From Calothrix sp. PCC 6303 (GTDB lineage: Bacteria > Cyanobacteriota > Cyanobacteriia > Cyanobacteriales > Nostocaceae), in assembly GCF_000317435.1 (NCBI RefSeq), contig NC_019751.1, positions 496,001-560,000 on the forward strand: a DNA stretch of 64,000 bases. Reading direction: 5' to 3'. A program made the translations under genes and the position numbers. Under the pieces are notes generated by a model. It saw only the letters and a program-made list of their open reading frames with translations. It was not told the origin of the DNA and did not search any database. This document shows positions 17,279 through 25,712 of the stretch, piece by piece (the first letter of the stretch is position 1; each line of letters begins with the position of its first letter).

Positions 17279-20221
17279 ATGAAAACCAACGAGAACCAAA
17301 AAAGCACAAATCATCAGCCAGCAGCACAAAAACCTTTTTTCGGGGCTACGCCAGATCATGCTTTTTTCTCGGCAGAAAGGGCAGCATCTCCACCATTTTT
17401 CCAACCCAAGGCAATCTCATCATCAGCCATTCAAGCTAAATCTGCTACCAGCGAGGCAGAGGGGATAAATCAGCCATTAGTACAACAAATGCCCGCCTTT
17501 GAAAGCGAAATCACGGCGAATGGAGAGGTACACAGAAAGCAGGACAACTCGCCAGCATCACCGATCCAGGCAAAGTTAACCATTGGCGAACCCGGAGACA
17601 AGTACGAGCAAGAAGCGGATCGGGTGGCATCCCAGGTAGTAGAACAAATCAATGCACCAGTTTCAGCCCAGTCAACACAAGAACAATCATTACAGCGTCA
17701 GGAAGAACCGAAAGAGGAATTGCAGGCAAAACCTGAAATTACAACGCTGCAAAGGATGGAAGAAAAGCCGGAGGAACTTCAAGCTAAGTCAACCTTACAG
17801 CGTCAGGGAGAACCGGAAGAGGAATTGCAGGCAAAACCTGAAATTACAACGCTGCAAAGGATGGAAGAAAAGCCGGAGGAACTTCAAGCTAAGTCAACCT
17901 TACAGCGTCAGGGAGAACCGGAAGAGGAATTGCAGGCAAAACCTGAAATTACAACGCTGCAAAGGATGGAAGAAAAGCCGGAGGAACTTCAAGCTAAATC
18001 AACCTTACAGCGTCAGGAAGCGATCGCAGGTGGGGAAGCATCAACGGATTTGGACACCGCTATTAACAGTGCCAGGGGTGGTGGGCAACCCTTAGATACG
18101 GGTTTACAACGGTCAATGGGGCAATCGATGGGAGCAGATTTTAGTGGGGTAAGGGTGCATACGGATACTCAATCTGACCAGTTGAATCAATCTATTCAGG
18201 CGAAGGCGTTTACGACGGGGCAAGATGTGTTCTTTCGTCAAGGTGCGTATGAGCCAGGGAGTCCCGGAGGGCAGGAGTTGATCGTCCATGAGTTGACGCA
18301 TGTGGTACAGCAGGGTGGGGGGGCGGTGAGGCGATCGTCTTTACCACCACAGCCGTTACCGCAATACCCTGCCACCGCCATCCCATCGGCATCGGCAAGC
18401 GATCTCCCGCTCCAAGTAAAAGGCGCTAAGACAGACGATCGCCCAGATTCATCCGTGGAACAGCACCCCAACAAAACGGGTATGCCCGATGCTCTCAAAG
18501 CAGGGGGAGAAAGCCTATCAGGACATTCGTTAGATGATGTCAGGGTTCATTATAATTCGGCTAAACCCGCTCAATTACAGGCACTTGCTTATACCCAAGG
18601 CACAGAGATTTATGTCGCTCCTGGACAAGAGAAACACTTGCCTCATGAGATGTGGCACGTCGTCCAGCAAGCGGAGGGTCGCGTAAAGCCGACGATGCAG
18701 TTGCAGGATGGGGTTGCGATTAATAATGACAAAGGACTGGAGTATGAGGCGGATGTGATGGGAGCGAAGGCCCAAATGATGCGCGATACTGCGCCGTTCA
18801 GCCTCGCTACTGCTTCGCCAAAGACGGGCAAGCGTGCAACCGTCCAAAGGGTGGGCGAAGAAAAGCAGGACTTTAACCTGGCAAAGACCCCTGATTCTAA
18901 ACAATATAACGAGGGCGAAAATCTCTTTAAGGAGGCACTTGTCGCACTGCGAGTATTACGGAGGAAGCGCAAAGATGAGATATTTGCGTCGGTCACTACC
19001 GGGACTAAACCCGTCGAAGGATATTCGGAGGCTTATGGCGGCGGACTCAAAAACCTAAAGAATATCGAATTGCTAAAAACAACTAAGCAGTTCAACTCTC
19101 CAGCACCACATTTAAGCCTCCAAGCCAATCAAGTGTTTTACCAGGGGACTAAGGAAGGCGAAGCCACTGAATTGCCGATACCAATCCTAGTCGCAACCCT
19201 TACCAAGAGGACTTTCCAAACCTTGGCGAAGCGTCCCGATAAAGCTAACCGCGACGTTCTTAGCAGTGGCGAAACGGACAAGCACTATGTCCACGATGAT
19301 CGAAATGTCCCTACTCGTCGCTATGCCTATGTAGAAAAGAACTATTGGCAGTTTATGGAGTTCATGGCGAGGAACAAGCTTGAGGGCCGCTATCAAAACT
19401 TCTTCCGTGCGGCGAACTCTGGCGTTGGGCGTCCAGATGTTCGGGGCGTGAGAAAGAGCGAATCTAAGCTGATTCGGGGAGAAAATGACCGGAAACCTCT
19501 CACTAATGATCAACTCGCTGTGCTGCACCAGTGGAAGGGGAGCGGACTACAGCAGCGCGGGTTGAGCCTAACCTCGACACCGCGAAAGGGTGAAACGATC
19601 GGCAATTCCGGCGATAACTTCCGCACCAACACCGGTGTTCGCCTCACCATCGATCTTGCGCGCATACCGCAGGGAACTGATAATCCAGTCCTGATCAATC
19701 ATTATGCACATTCCGGGGTCAAGGATAGTAAGCAACCTGTCACCAAAGTGGAAAAAGATTATTCTTATATCAATAGTGTGCTTAAGAATCGCGAACTGTT
19801 TCTGGAGTTTGTGAAACCGGAATGGATCGTCAATATCGAATACCACGATGACAAAGGTGAACGAAAATTTCAGCAGTCAGATAAGGGTGCCGATGCGATG
19901 ATGGACGCGGCACGATCTGGCACGGGCTACGACAAATTTGCTGACGGCTTTGCAGCGCAAATCGCTAGCACAGCATTGAGCGACACGGACAAGGATAACC
20001 CCGACTATAAAGCGGGTGTGGAATTCGCCAACGAATATAATCGTGGGTACAAGAAAGGGGAAGCTGAGGTGGAGGTCAAGCCGGAGGGTGGTCACGTAGA
20101 CCCGTTGTCGCAAATTGGAGATTTTAACCCGAAGAAACAGAAAGACGTTTTTGCTATCGGACGAATCCACGGCAGAGTTAGGCGGAGCAAGCCCACTACC
20201 CTTGCTCAGATCTGGTCTTAG
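17279..20221 (+). CDS. CIS cargo-like protein: two DUF4157 (eCIS-core) domains and a putative ADP-ribosyltransferase C-terminus
   Basis: A 980-residue multidomain protein. The N-terminus has the eCIS-core leader pattern (PFFQPK, then IQAKLTIGEPGDKYEQEADR at about 99-118). Three 35-residue Gln/Glu-rich repeats fill residues 138-242. DUF4157 domain 1 has VRVHTD and HELTH (337-341); domain 2 has VRVHYN and HEMWH (456-460). Both keep the HExxH zinc motif. The C-terminal part has an R-G (733-734) in KLIRGEND, an STS-like LTSTP (764-768) and N-R-E (837-839) before LFLEFVKPEWI, matching the R-S-E order of ADP-ribosyltransferase toxins with an N-x-E instead of E-x-E. DUF4157 proteins are linked to effectors in extracellular CIS. 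The toxin call is inference. Confidence 0.75.
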   Translation: MKTNENQKSTNHQPAAQKPFFGATPDHAFFSAERAASPPFFQPKAISSSAIQAKSATSEAEGINQPLVQQMPAFESEITANGEVHRKQDNSPASPIQAKLTIGEPGDKYEQEADRVASQVVEQINAPVSAQSTQEQSLQRQEEPKEELQAKPEITTLQRMEEKPEELQAKSTLQRQGEPEEELQAKPEITTLQRMEEKPEELQAKSTLQRQGEPEEELQAKPEITTLQRMEEKPEELQAKSTLQRQEAIAGGEASTDLDTAINSARGGGQPLDTGLQRSMGQSMGADFSGVRVHTDTQSDQLNQSIQAKAFTTGQDVFFRQGAYEPGSPGGQELIVHELTHVVQQGGGAVRRSSLPPQPLPQYPATAIPSASASDLPLQVKGAKTDDRPDSSVEQHPNKTGMPDALKAGGESLSGHSLDDVRVHYNSAKPAQLQALAYTQGTEIYVAPGQEKHLPHEMWHVVQQAEGRVKPTMQLQDGVAINNDKGLEYEADVMGAKAQMMRDTAPFSLATASPKTGKRATVQRVGEEKQDFNLAKTPDSKQYNEGENLFKEALVALRVLRRKRKDEIFASVTTGTKPVEGYSEAYGGGLKNLKNIELLKTTKQFNSPAPHLSLQANQVFYQGTKEGEATELPIPILVATLTKRTFQTLAKRPDKANRDVLSSGETDKHYVHDDRNVPTRRYAYVEKNYWQFMEFMARNKLEGRYQNFFRAANSGVGRPDVRGVRKSESKLIRGENDRKPLTNDQLAVLHQWKGSGLQQRGLSLTSTPRKGETIGNSGDNFRTNTGVRLTIDLARIPQGTDNPVLINHYAHSGVKDSKQPVTKVEKDYSYINSVLKNRELFLEFVKPEWIVNIEYHDDKGERKFQQSDKGADAMMDAARSGTGYDKFADGFAAQIASTALSDTDKDNPDYKAGVEFANEYNRGYKKGEAEVEVKPEGGHVDPLSQIGDFNPKKQKDVFAIGRIHGRVRRSKPTTLAQIWS
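17690..18004 (+). repeat. three tandem 105-bp coding repeats
   Basis: Units 17690-17794, 17795-17899 and 17900-18004 each encode 35 residues beginning LQRQ and containing LQRMEEKPEELQAK. Units 2 and 3 are nearly identical at the base level. A fourth partial LQRQE begins at 18005. The repeat forms the linker in front of the first DUF4157 domain. Confidence 0.93.
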
Positions 20222-20361
20222 TGCTCGCACGTAGCGATTTATTCAAACTAGCCATTTTTTGAAGTGCGATACCTACGGTGGTAAACTACGCACTTGACAA
20301 CTTGACAACTAAGACAGTCGCTACCGATGTTTTCATAAATCCAACCGGATTTCTATAAATT

Positions 20362-20390
20362 ACGGACAAATTGTCTATTTTGTCTATAAT
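20362..20390 (+). promoter_or_regulatory. candidate promoter and repeat operator of the Phd/PIN module
   Basis: A perfect TATAAT lies at 20385-20390, about 20 bases before the start of the antitoxin gene. The bases just upstream contain the direct repeat TTGTCTATTTTGTCTAT (20371-20387), which overlaps the -10 box. Overlapping repeats of this kind are usual for autoregulated toxin-antitoxin operons. The -35 box is weak. Confidence 0.4.
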
Positions 20391-20410
20391 TAAAGAAAAG
20401 AGGTATAGTT

Positions 20411-20659
20411 ATGCAATTTGTTTCAGCTACAGAAGCCAAGCAAACCTTTGCCGCAGTCATCGAAAAAGCACAACGTGAACCGATTACTATCCGTAAACAA
20501 AATCGTGATGTTGCAGTTATTATGTCCATGGAAGATTATCAACGCATCACTCGGATTAATATTCAGGAATTTCAACAATTTAGAGAAAATATTGGACGAG
20601 AAGCTCAAGAACGTGGTCTAACGGAAGACAAGTTAAACGAACTTTTAAGTAATGAGTAA
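20411..20659 (+). CDS. Phd/YefM-family antitoxin
   Basis: The 82-residue protein begins MQFVSATEAKQTFAAVIEKA, followed by EPITIRKQNRDVAVIMSMEDYQRI, the standard Phd/YefM fold for DNA binding and toxin neutralisation. The C-terminal tail (about 55-82) is charged and would wrap the toxin. A GAGG ribosome site sits 8 bases before the ATG. It is followed after 8 bp by a PIN toxin, so the two form a type II module. The module sits between the DUF4157 gene and the tape-measure gene, inside the CIS locus. Confidence 0.88.
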   Translation: MQFVSATEAKQTFAAVIEKAQREPITIRKQNRDVAVIMSMEDYQRITRINIQEFQQFRENIGREAQERGLTEDKLNELLSNE

Positions 20660-20667
20660 TCCAACAA

Positions 20668-21084
20668 ATGCGCTTAGTTCTTGACACCAATGTATTAATA
20701 AGTGCTACTTTAGCGCCTAATTCAATTCCAGCAAAGGTTTTAAACTGGGGAGAAGACAATGGTGTTATTTTATATTCTGACGCTACGTTAGCAGAACTAT
20801 TATCTGTTTTGGGGCGATCAAAATTTGCCAAATATATTGATGCTGATAACATTGAGGGCTTATCTAGACGGATTAAAACCACATGGGTTTCTGTCGCAAT
20901 TTTGAAGCAAATAAAATTATGTCGAGATGCTAAAGATGATAAATTTCTCGAATTGGCTTTGAATGGTGATGCAACTCATCTGATTACAGGGGATACAGAT
21001 TTGCTGATCCTACATCCGATTCAAAATATTCCTATTATCAATCCACGCACTTTTTTGGATGAAATAATTGATTTTCCTGGGTGA
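20668..21084 (+). CDS. PIN-domain toxin (COG1569-like)
   Basis: The 138-residue protein starts MRLVLDTNVLISATL, with the first catalytic Asp (D6) of PIN nucleases. Further acidic residues are in DATLAELLSVL, CRDAKDDKFLELA and HLITGDTDLL, in the order expected for the metal-binding cluster. PIN toxins are Mg-dependent ribonucleases that cleave RNA when freed from their antitoxin. The preceding gene encodes the matching Phd-type antitoxin. Length is normal, so it looks intact. Confidence 0.88.
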   Translation: MRLVLDTNVLISATLAPNSIPAKVLNWGEDNGVILYSDATLAELLSVLGRSKFAKYIDADNIEGLSRRIKTTWVSVAILKQIKLCRDAKDDKFLELALNGDATHLITGDTDLLILHPIQNIPIINPRTFLDEIIDFPG

Positions 21085-21186
21085 AAGATAGAAAGATTTT
21101 GAACTAGCAATCAGTAATGCAACAGAGGATTTGAAAAGCATTAAGTTACCTCACAAACTTGGGATTTTGGTCGAAATTATTAGGAT

Positions 21187-21245
21187 GAGACTGAGAAACT
21201 GGTTTTATCAGGTTAGTCGCTACCTATTTTAAAACGTATAATCCT
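21187..21245 (+). promoter_or_regulatory. leader repeat copy 2 upstream of the tape-measure gene
   Basis: Ungapped, roughly 75 percent identical partner of 17208-17266. It ends 16 bases before the ATG at 21262, nearly the same distance as copy 1. It includes GTATAATC at 21236-21243, a possible -10 box. The conserved spacing suggests a functional 5' element rather than chance. Confidence 0.45.
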
Positions 21246-21261
21246 GTTTTCTATTTTCCCT

Positions 21262-24090
21262 ATGAGCCAACAACGTCACATAATTGGACGAACTTTACTA
21301 GAACTCGACACCAAGCAACTTGCTGATGTATGGAGTTTACAGGAAGATGTGAGTCGCTTGTTTCAGCAGCAGGGTTTGGAGGAAATAGCGCGTTTGTTCG
21401 ACCAATTGGTAGGAGATGAAGAAGTAGTACGATTAGATCAACTGGTGGTGGAAATTGGCTCCATCGATCGCCGTTTTTTAGCAGATGAATTTATACATAA
21501 ATTACTAGCTGCTTTGAGGGAGACTTTAAGCGATCGCCTACGGCAGTTGTCTATGTACCATCGCTTGACGGATCGGTTACTGCACCAGTTAGCAAACGAC
21601 AAAATTATCTGCGATGGCACTGGTGCAGATTGGGAGATATTCCTGTACTTTTTACAGTATGGGCGATTGCCTTGGTGGTGTTCAAATCACAGTTGGCAAT
21701 CTTGGTTGCCGCGCTGGGAGGCATTAGTACAAAGTGATACTAACTGGCAACAAGATCTGCGTAAATTACTTATAAATTATCCCGCCACACAACAGCGTCT
21801 AGTTGAGCAGCTACCAGAATCCTTCCGGCACCAGCTAATATTGCAGTTACAGCCAGCCTGGATGACTTGGCACACCCTACTGATCCAAGCAAAACAATTG
21901 ATACAGTCCTTGCAATTGAGCAGGGATGCTGGGCGATACTTAGAGCGGCAAGCTTGGCTACTGCTGCTAGGGGAAATTGGTGCTGATAACGCACCGACAA
22001 GACCATTCCCCGCTACCTGGACTTGCAGATGGTTAGACCAACTGGTGCATAACTGGGAGCAGGGGGCAGGGAGTAGGGCGGCAGGGGAGGACATTTTTTG
22101 GCAAAGGCTACGCACTAATATTGATGCGGTGTCTTCTGGGGAAAGAAGTCTGTGGTTGAGTGCCTATAATCAGGTGCTAAAAGCAACGACTTCGCCAGCG
22201 TCCGAGAATAGCCCAGTGCGTCCTCAAACAGATTGGGAAGTATTCCTGTATTTTTTACAGTATGGTCGTTTACCTTGGGGGCAAAAATCAGAGGATTATC
22301 AAGACTGGTTCCCCCGTTGGGAAACTGTCATCCAAACTGAAACCGCTTGGCAGATACCTTTGCGGGAATTACTGATGAATAATGTAGCAACACGACAAAG
22401 ATTAATTACTCAGTTACCAGAAAATTTACGACATCAGTTGATATTGCAGTTACAGCCAGCTTGGACGAATTGGTACACCCTGCTAGCACAAGCTAAACAA
22501 TTAATGCAGTCTTTGAACCTAAGAAGCGATACTCCTACGGAGTCGTTTCACGATCGCTTCCAGCAATTAGAAACATTAGCTTGGGAACTACTTCTAGCTG
22601 AAATCCGTGCAGATAAGACATCGCTAAGTCCCTTACCTGCCGCAACTTGGACTTCTAACTGGCTAGCCCAACTCGTGCAAAACTGGCGATTGAAGCCAGT
22701 GGAACAGGGGGCAGGGGAGGAAATTCTTTGGCAAAAGCTAGGCACTAGTATTTATGCAATGTCTCCTGGAGAAAGAAGTCTGTGGTTGAATGCCTATAAT
22801 CAGGTGCTAAATATAGCAGATATGGCAACGACTACGGCAGCGCCACAGAATAGCCCAGCCCATCCTCAAACAGATTGGCAAGTGTTACTGTACTTTTTAG
22901 AATCTGGTAGTTTGCCTAGCAAGGAAGCATCAGCAGATTTGCAGGACTGGTTCCCCCGTTGGGAAACTGTCATCCAAACTGAAACCGCTTGGCAGATGCC
23001 AATACGTGAATTACTTAGAAATAATGTAGCAACACGACAAAGATTAGTCACCCAGTTACCAGAAAGTTTACGACATCAGATCGTATTGCAGTTACAGCCA
23101 ACTTGGACGAATTGGCACACCCTGCTAGCACAAGCTAAACAATTAATGCAGTCTTTGAACCTAAGAACCGATCGCTTAATGGATCAAGCGTGGCTGTTAC
23201 TTTTCGCTGAAATTGGCACAGATAACACAGCACTGAGACCTTTACCAACAGAGATTTGGACTCAGAAATGGCTAGTCCAGTTAGTCCAAATCTGGCTAGA
23301 AACACCAGAATTTAATCGATTAAGCGAAACTTCTGTTCCTGTTGAACAAGTCGAATTAACACAAGAAAAACCTTTTGATTCTCCAGAAATCACAAGCCAA
23401 GTCTTATCCCAAAACCTACGTACTACTATTGGCACATTCCCCAAAGCTGAACATTTCCCTTGGTTGAGCACCCTCGAGCAAATCCTAATAAATACATCAA
23501 GTATCATTTCCCTATCGGGAAACTTGCGGGAAACTCCTATTTTTGAGAGCGATCGCAACTCTATATTATCAAGCGATGAAGAAGCTGCGGGACTGTATAT
23601 TACCCATGCGGGACTGGTTTTGTTGCATCCGTTTATACGCTTATATTTGGAAGCAGTCGGACTATGGGATGGCGAATCTTTTCGAGACGAATCGGCACAA
23701 CAAACGGCAATATACTTACTGCATTACCTAGCGACTAAGCAAATTGATGCACCCGAATATGAACTGGTGTTACCAAAATTACTCTGTGGCTGGTCGCTAA
23801 ATCAGCCAGTGGTGCGGGGGTTAGATTTACAATCAGCAGCACTAGAAGAAGGTGAAAAACTATTACAAACAGTTATTACTTATTGGCAAACCCTGAAAAG
23901 CACTAGTCCCGATGGATTGCGGGAAGGTTTTTTACAACGGGAGGGTAAACTCACACGTAATGGAGACGGAAACTGGAAACTCCAAGTGGAACAACAGGCG
24001 ATTGATATTTTGCTGGGTAGCCTGCCCTGGGGACTAAGTATGGTAACTTTGCCCTGGATGGAGGGACTTTTGGTTGTGGAATGGCACTAA
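21262..24090 (+). CDS. CIS tape-measure protein
   Basis: A 942-residue protein with both ends typical of the CIS tape-measure family. The N-terminus has HIIGRTLLELDT and LDQLVVEIGSID. The C-terminus has the conserved run of ITHAGLVLLHPF, YELVLPKLLCGW, LREGFLQREGKL and LPWGLSMVTLPWM. Between them about 200-residue helical units recur three times (roughly residues 118-310, 325-530 and 535-700), each opening with DWxVxLYFLxxGxLP and ending with GERSLWLxAYNQVL. Tape-measure length sets tube length, so the unit number may set the reach of the particle. A G-rich heptamer-like insert at 22052-22090 encodes EQGAGSRAAGE. It is the last recognisable CIS gene before a recombinase gene. Confidence 0.88.
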   Translation: MSQQRHIIGRTLLELDTKQLADVWSLQEDVSRLFQQQGLEEIARLFDQLVGDEEVVRLDQLVVEIGSIDRRFLADEFIHKLLAALRETLSDRLRQLSMYHRLTDRLLHQLANDKIICDGTGADWEIFLYFLQYGRLPWWCSNHSWQSWLPRWEALVQSDTNWQQDLRKLLINYPATQQRLVEQLPESFRHQLILQLQPAWMTWHTLLIQAKQLIQSLQLSRDAGRYLERQAWLLLLGEIGADNAPTRPFPATWTCRWLDQLVHNWEQGAGSRAAGEDIFWQRLRTNIDAVSSGERSLWLSAYNQVLKATTSPASENSPVRPQTDWEVFLYFLQYGRLPWGQKSEDYQDWFPRWETVIQTETAWQIPLRELLMNNVATRQRLITQLPENLRHQLILQLQPAWTNWYTLLAQAKQLMQSLNLRSDTPTESFHDRFQQLETLAWELLLAEIRADKTSLSPLPAATWTSNWLAQLVQNWRLKPVEQGAGEEILWQKLGTSIYAMSPGERSLWLNAYNQVLNIADMATTTAAPQNSPAHPQTDWQVLLYFLESGSLPSKEASADLQDWFPRWETVIQTETAWQMPIRELLRNNVATRQRLVTQLPESLRHQIVLQLQPTWTNWHTLLAQAKQLMQSLNLRTDRLMDQAWLLLFAEIGTDNTALRPLPTEIWTQKWLVQLVQIWLETPEFNRLSETSVPVEQVELTQEKPFDSPEITSQVLSQNLRTTIGTFPKAEHFPWLSTLEQILINTSSIISLSGNLRETPIFESDRNSILSSDEEAAGLYITHAGLVLLHPFIRLYLEAVGLWDGESFRDESAQQTAIYLLHYLATKQIDAPEYELVLPKLLCGWSLNQPVVRGLDLQSAALEEGEKLLQTVITYWQTLKSTSPDGLREGFLQREGKLTRNGDGNWKLQVEQQAIDILLGSLPWGLSMVTLPWMEGLLVVEWH

Positions 24091-24164
24091 GCAGCAAATC
24101 ATAGACGAAAATTTCCGATTACTTTGCACAACATCGGAAAAAAGAAGTAACTGAAAATTATGAT

Positions 24165-25712
24165 ATGCACGATGATATGGGCGAGAAGTGGTTCTATGCA
24201 AGAGTGTCAACTTTCGAGCAACAAGAGGATAGGCAGGCGCTTCAGAAACAGTTAGATCGTGGAAAAAATGGGGGATGTGTACGCTTTTACTGGGATATCC
24301 AATCACGTAGTACAGAAGTGCGCGACGGACTGCAACAGTTGATCTGTGATTTAAAATTAACGTCTAAAGGTGCAGTTAGCGAACTACTTGTAACAAGAAT
24401 TGACCGTATTGGCAGTTCGTCAAAACTATTTTATGGTCTTCTGGAGGTTTTAAGGAGCAAAGCGATTAAACTGGTGGCACTCGACCAAATGATAGATACC
24501 GAAAGTCTGGGAGGGGAACTGACGATCGATGTATTGCTGGCTGCTTCAAAGTTTGAGGTAAAAATGCTGTCTAGTCGTGTTGCCGCAGAACGGAAATTGC
24601 GAATGGTGCAGCGTAAAAGCCATAGGTTTGCACCTTTGGGGTGGAAAGTTAAGAGCGATCGGTATATCAAGGACGAAGCGTGGTGTGTGTCCCTGTTGGA
24701 CGGGAAACGCAGTTTTAGAGCTTGGGAATTAGCCGCGTTTATTTTCCAGGTGTTCGAGCAGTGTGGTAGCGTGCGAAAAACCTGCAACAGTTTAAATGAG
24801 ATGTTTGGTGTTGCTGGTAAGGTTTCTTCTCGATTACCAAAGGAAGGACATAAAAACTTTATAGATGCAAACAATTTAGAAACACTAGAGTATTCACCTA
24901 GCAAGAAGAAAAGTTATCAAAGGTATCCCTGGGCAAGTTTGCAGTGGAGTCCATCTGGTTTATTAAATTTCCTTGTAAATCCTGTCCATTGCGGGGGAAC
25001 CCAATTTGATGTAACTAAGACTGGAGGGGCTGGTAGGAAGGTAAATCATTTTGATGATCGCTCTGTAAATTGGGATACCCATGAGGGGATTATTACCCGC
25101 GAGCAGCACGAACATATTAAGCGTATCATTCGAGGCAATGCCCAAAACCGATGGGCTGGTGATGAACGAGTTAACCCTTTTGCAAACTTGTTGAAATGTT
25201 CTCGGTGTGGTGGTTCTTTAACTCGAATGTCTGGACAGTTAAACAGAGGTGGACAACATGTCCATTATTTCCGATGTACTTATTTTCCCCTAGGTAGATG
25301 CGATGCTGCAAAGTCAATACGTAGCGATCGCCTGGATAATCAAATAGTTGATCTATTGATCCAAGAAGCCACACGCCTAGCTGGTATGGTGGATTTAGAG
25401 ACAGACAAACAAGATGAACCAGCAGAAGTTAAAGAACTGCGGGAAACATTGTCTGGGTTAGAAAAAATGGCATACAATCTTTTTGTCGAAAAAGCGATGA
25501 TGGAGATCCGCAACCAAATCGCCAGCATACTTAGCCTCCACGAAGCCAGCACAAAACGTAATTTAGTTGTGCGGGAAGAAATAACACGGATGTTCCGCGA
25601 TCGTGATTTTTGGGATACCCGCACCCCAGAAGATAAAAAACGCATACTAACCAGACTGGTTCGTCGCATCGTTGTTGATACTGTCCGTGTCGTGAGAATT
25701 GAGTTTCTGTAG
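24165..25712 (+). CDS. xisF: XisF-like large serine recombinase
   Basis: A 515-residue serine recombinase. The N-terminal resolvase domain has FYARVSTFEQQEDR, with the nucleophile Ser at position 15, then VTRIDRIGSSS and the helix VAAERKLRMVQRK. A recombinase domain and a zinc ribbon follow (LKCSRCGGSLT, then FRCTYFPLGRC), and a C-terminal coiled coil is present. The overall pattern, including WDIQSRSTEVRDGLQQL, is close to XisF, which excises the fdxN element in Anabaena during heterocyst differentiation. XisF also needs XisH and XisI, which are not in the window. The gene lies 74 bp after the tape-measure gene. The protein looks intact. Which DNA it acts on cannot be told from here. Confidence 0.8.
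   Translation: MHDDMGEKWFYARVSTFEQQEDRQALQKQLDRGKNGGCVRFYWDIQSRSTEVRDGLQQLICDLKLTSKGAVSELLVTRIDRIGSSSKLFYGLLEVLRSKAIKLVALDQMIDTESLGGELTIDVLLAASKFEVKMLSSRVAAERKLRMVQRKSHRFAPLGWKVKSDRYIKDEAWCVSLLDGKRSFRAWELAAFIFQVFEQCGSVRKTCNSLNEMFGVAGKVSSRLPKEGHKNFIDANNLETLEYSPSKKKSYQRYPWASLQWSPSGLLNFLVNPVHCGGTQFDVTKTGGAGRKVNHFDDRSVNWDTHEGIITREQHEHIKRIIRGNAQNRWAGDERVNPFANLLKCSRCGGSLTRMSGQLNRGGQHVHYFRCTYFPLGRCDAAKSIRSDRLDNQIVDLLIQEATRLAGMVDLETDKQDEPAEVKELRETLSGLEKMAYNLFVEKAMMEIRNQIASILSLHEASTKRNLVVREEITRMFRDRDFWDTRTPEDKKRILTRLVRRIVVDTVRVVRIEFL

Noticed and set aside
17652-18095. 147-codon frame on the + strand inside the cargo gene
   Set aside because: It is the 105-bp repeat read in another frame; the Arg/Lys-rich translation merely repeats.
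24165-25712. Possibility that the recombinase is a phage integrase with a prophage here
   Set aside because: The CIS genes are of the extracellular CIS type (DUF4157, long wedge proteins, CIS tape measure) and no capsid, terminase, lysis or phage-replication genes are present in the window.
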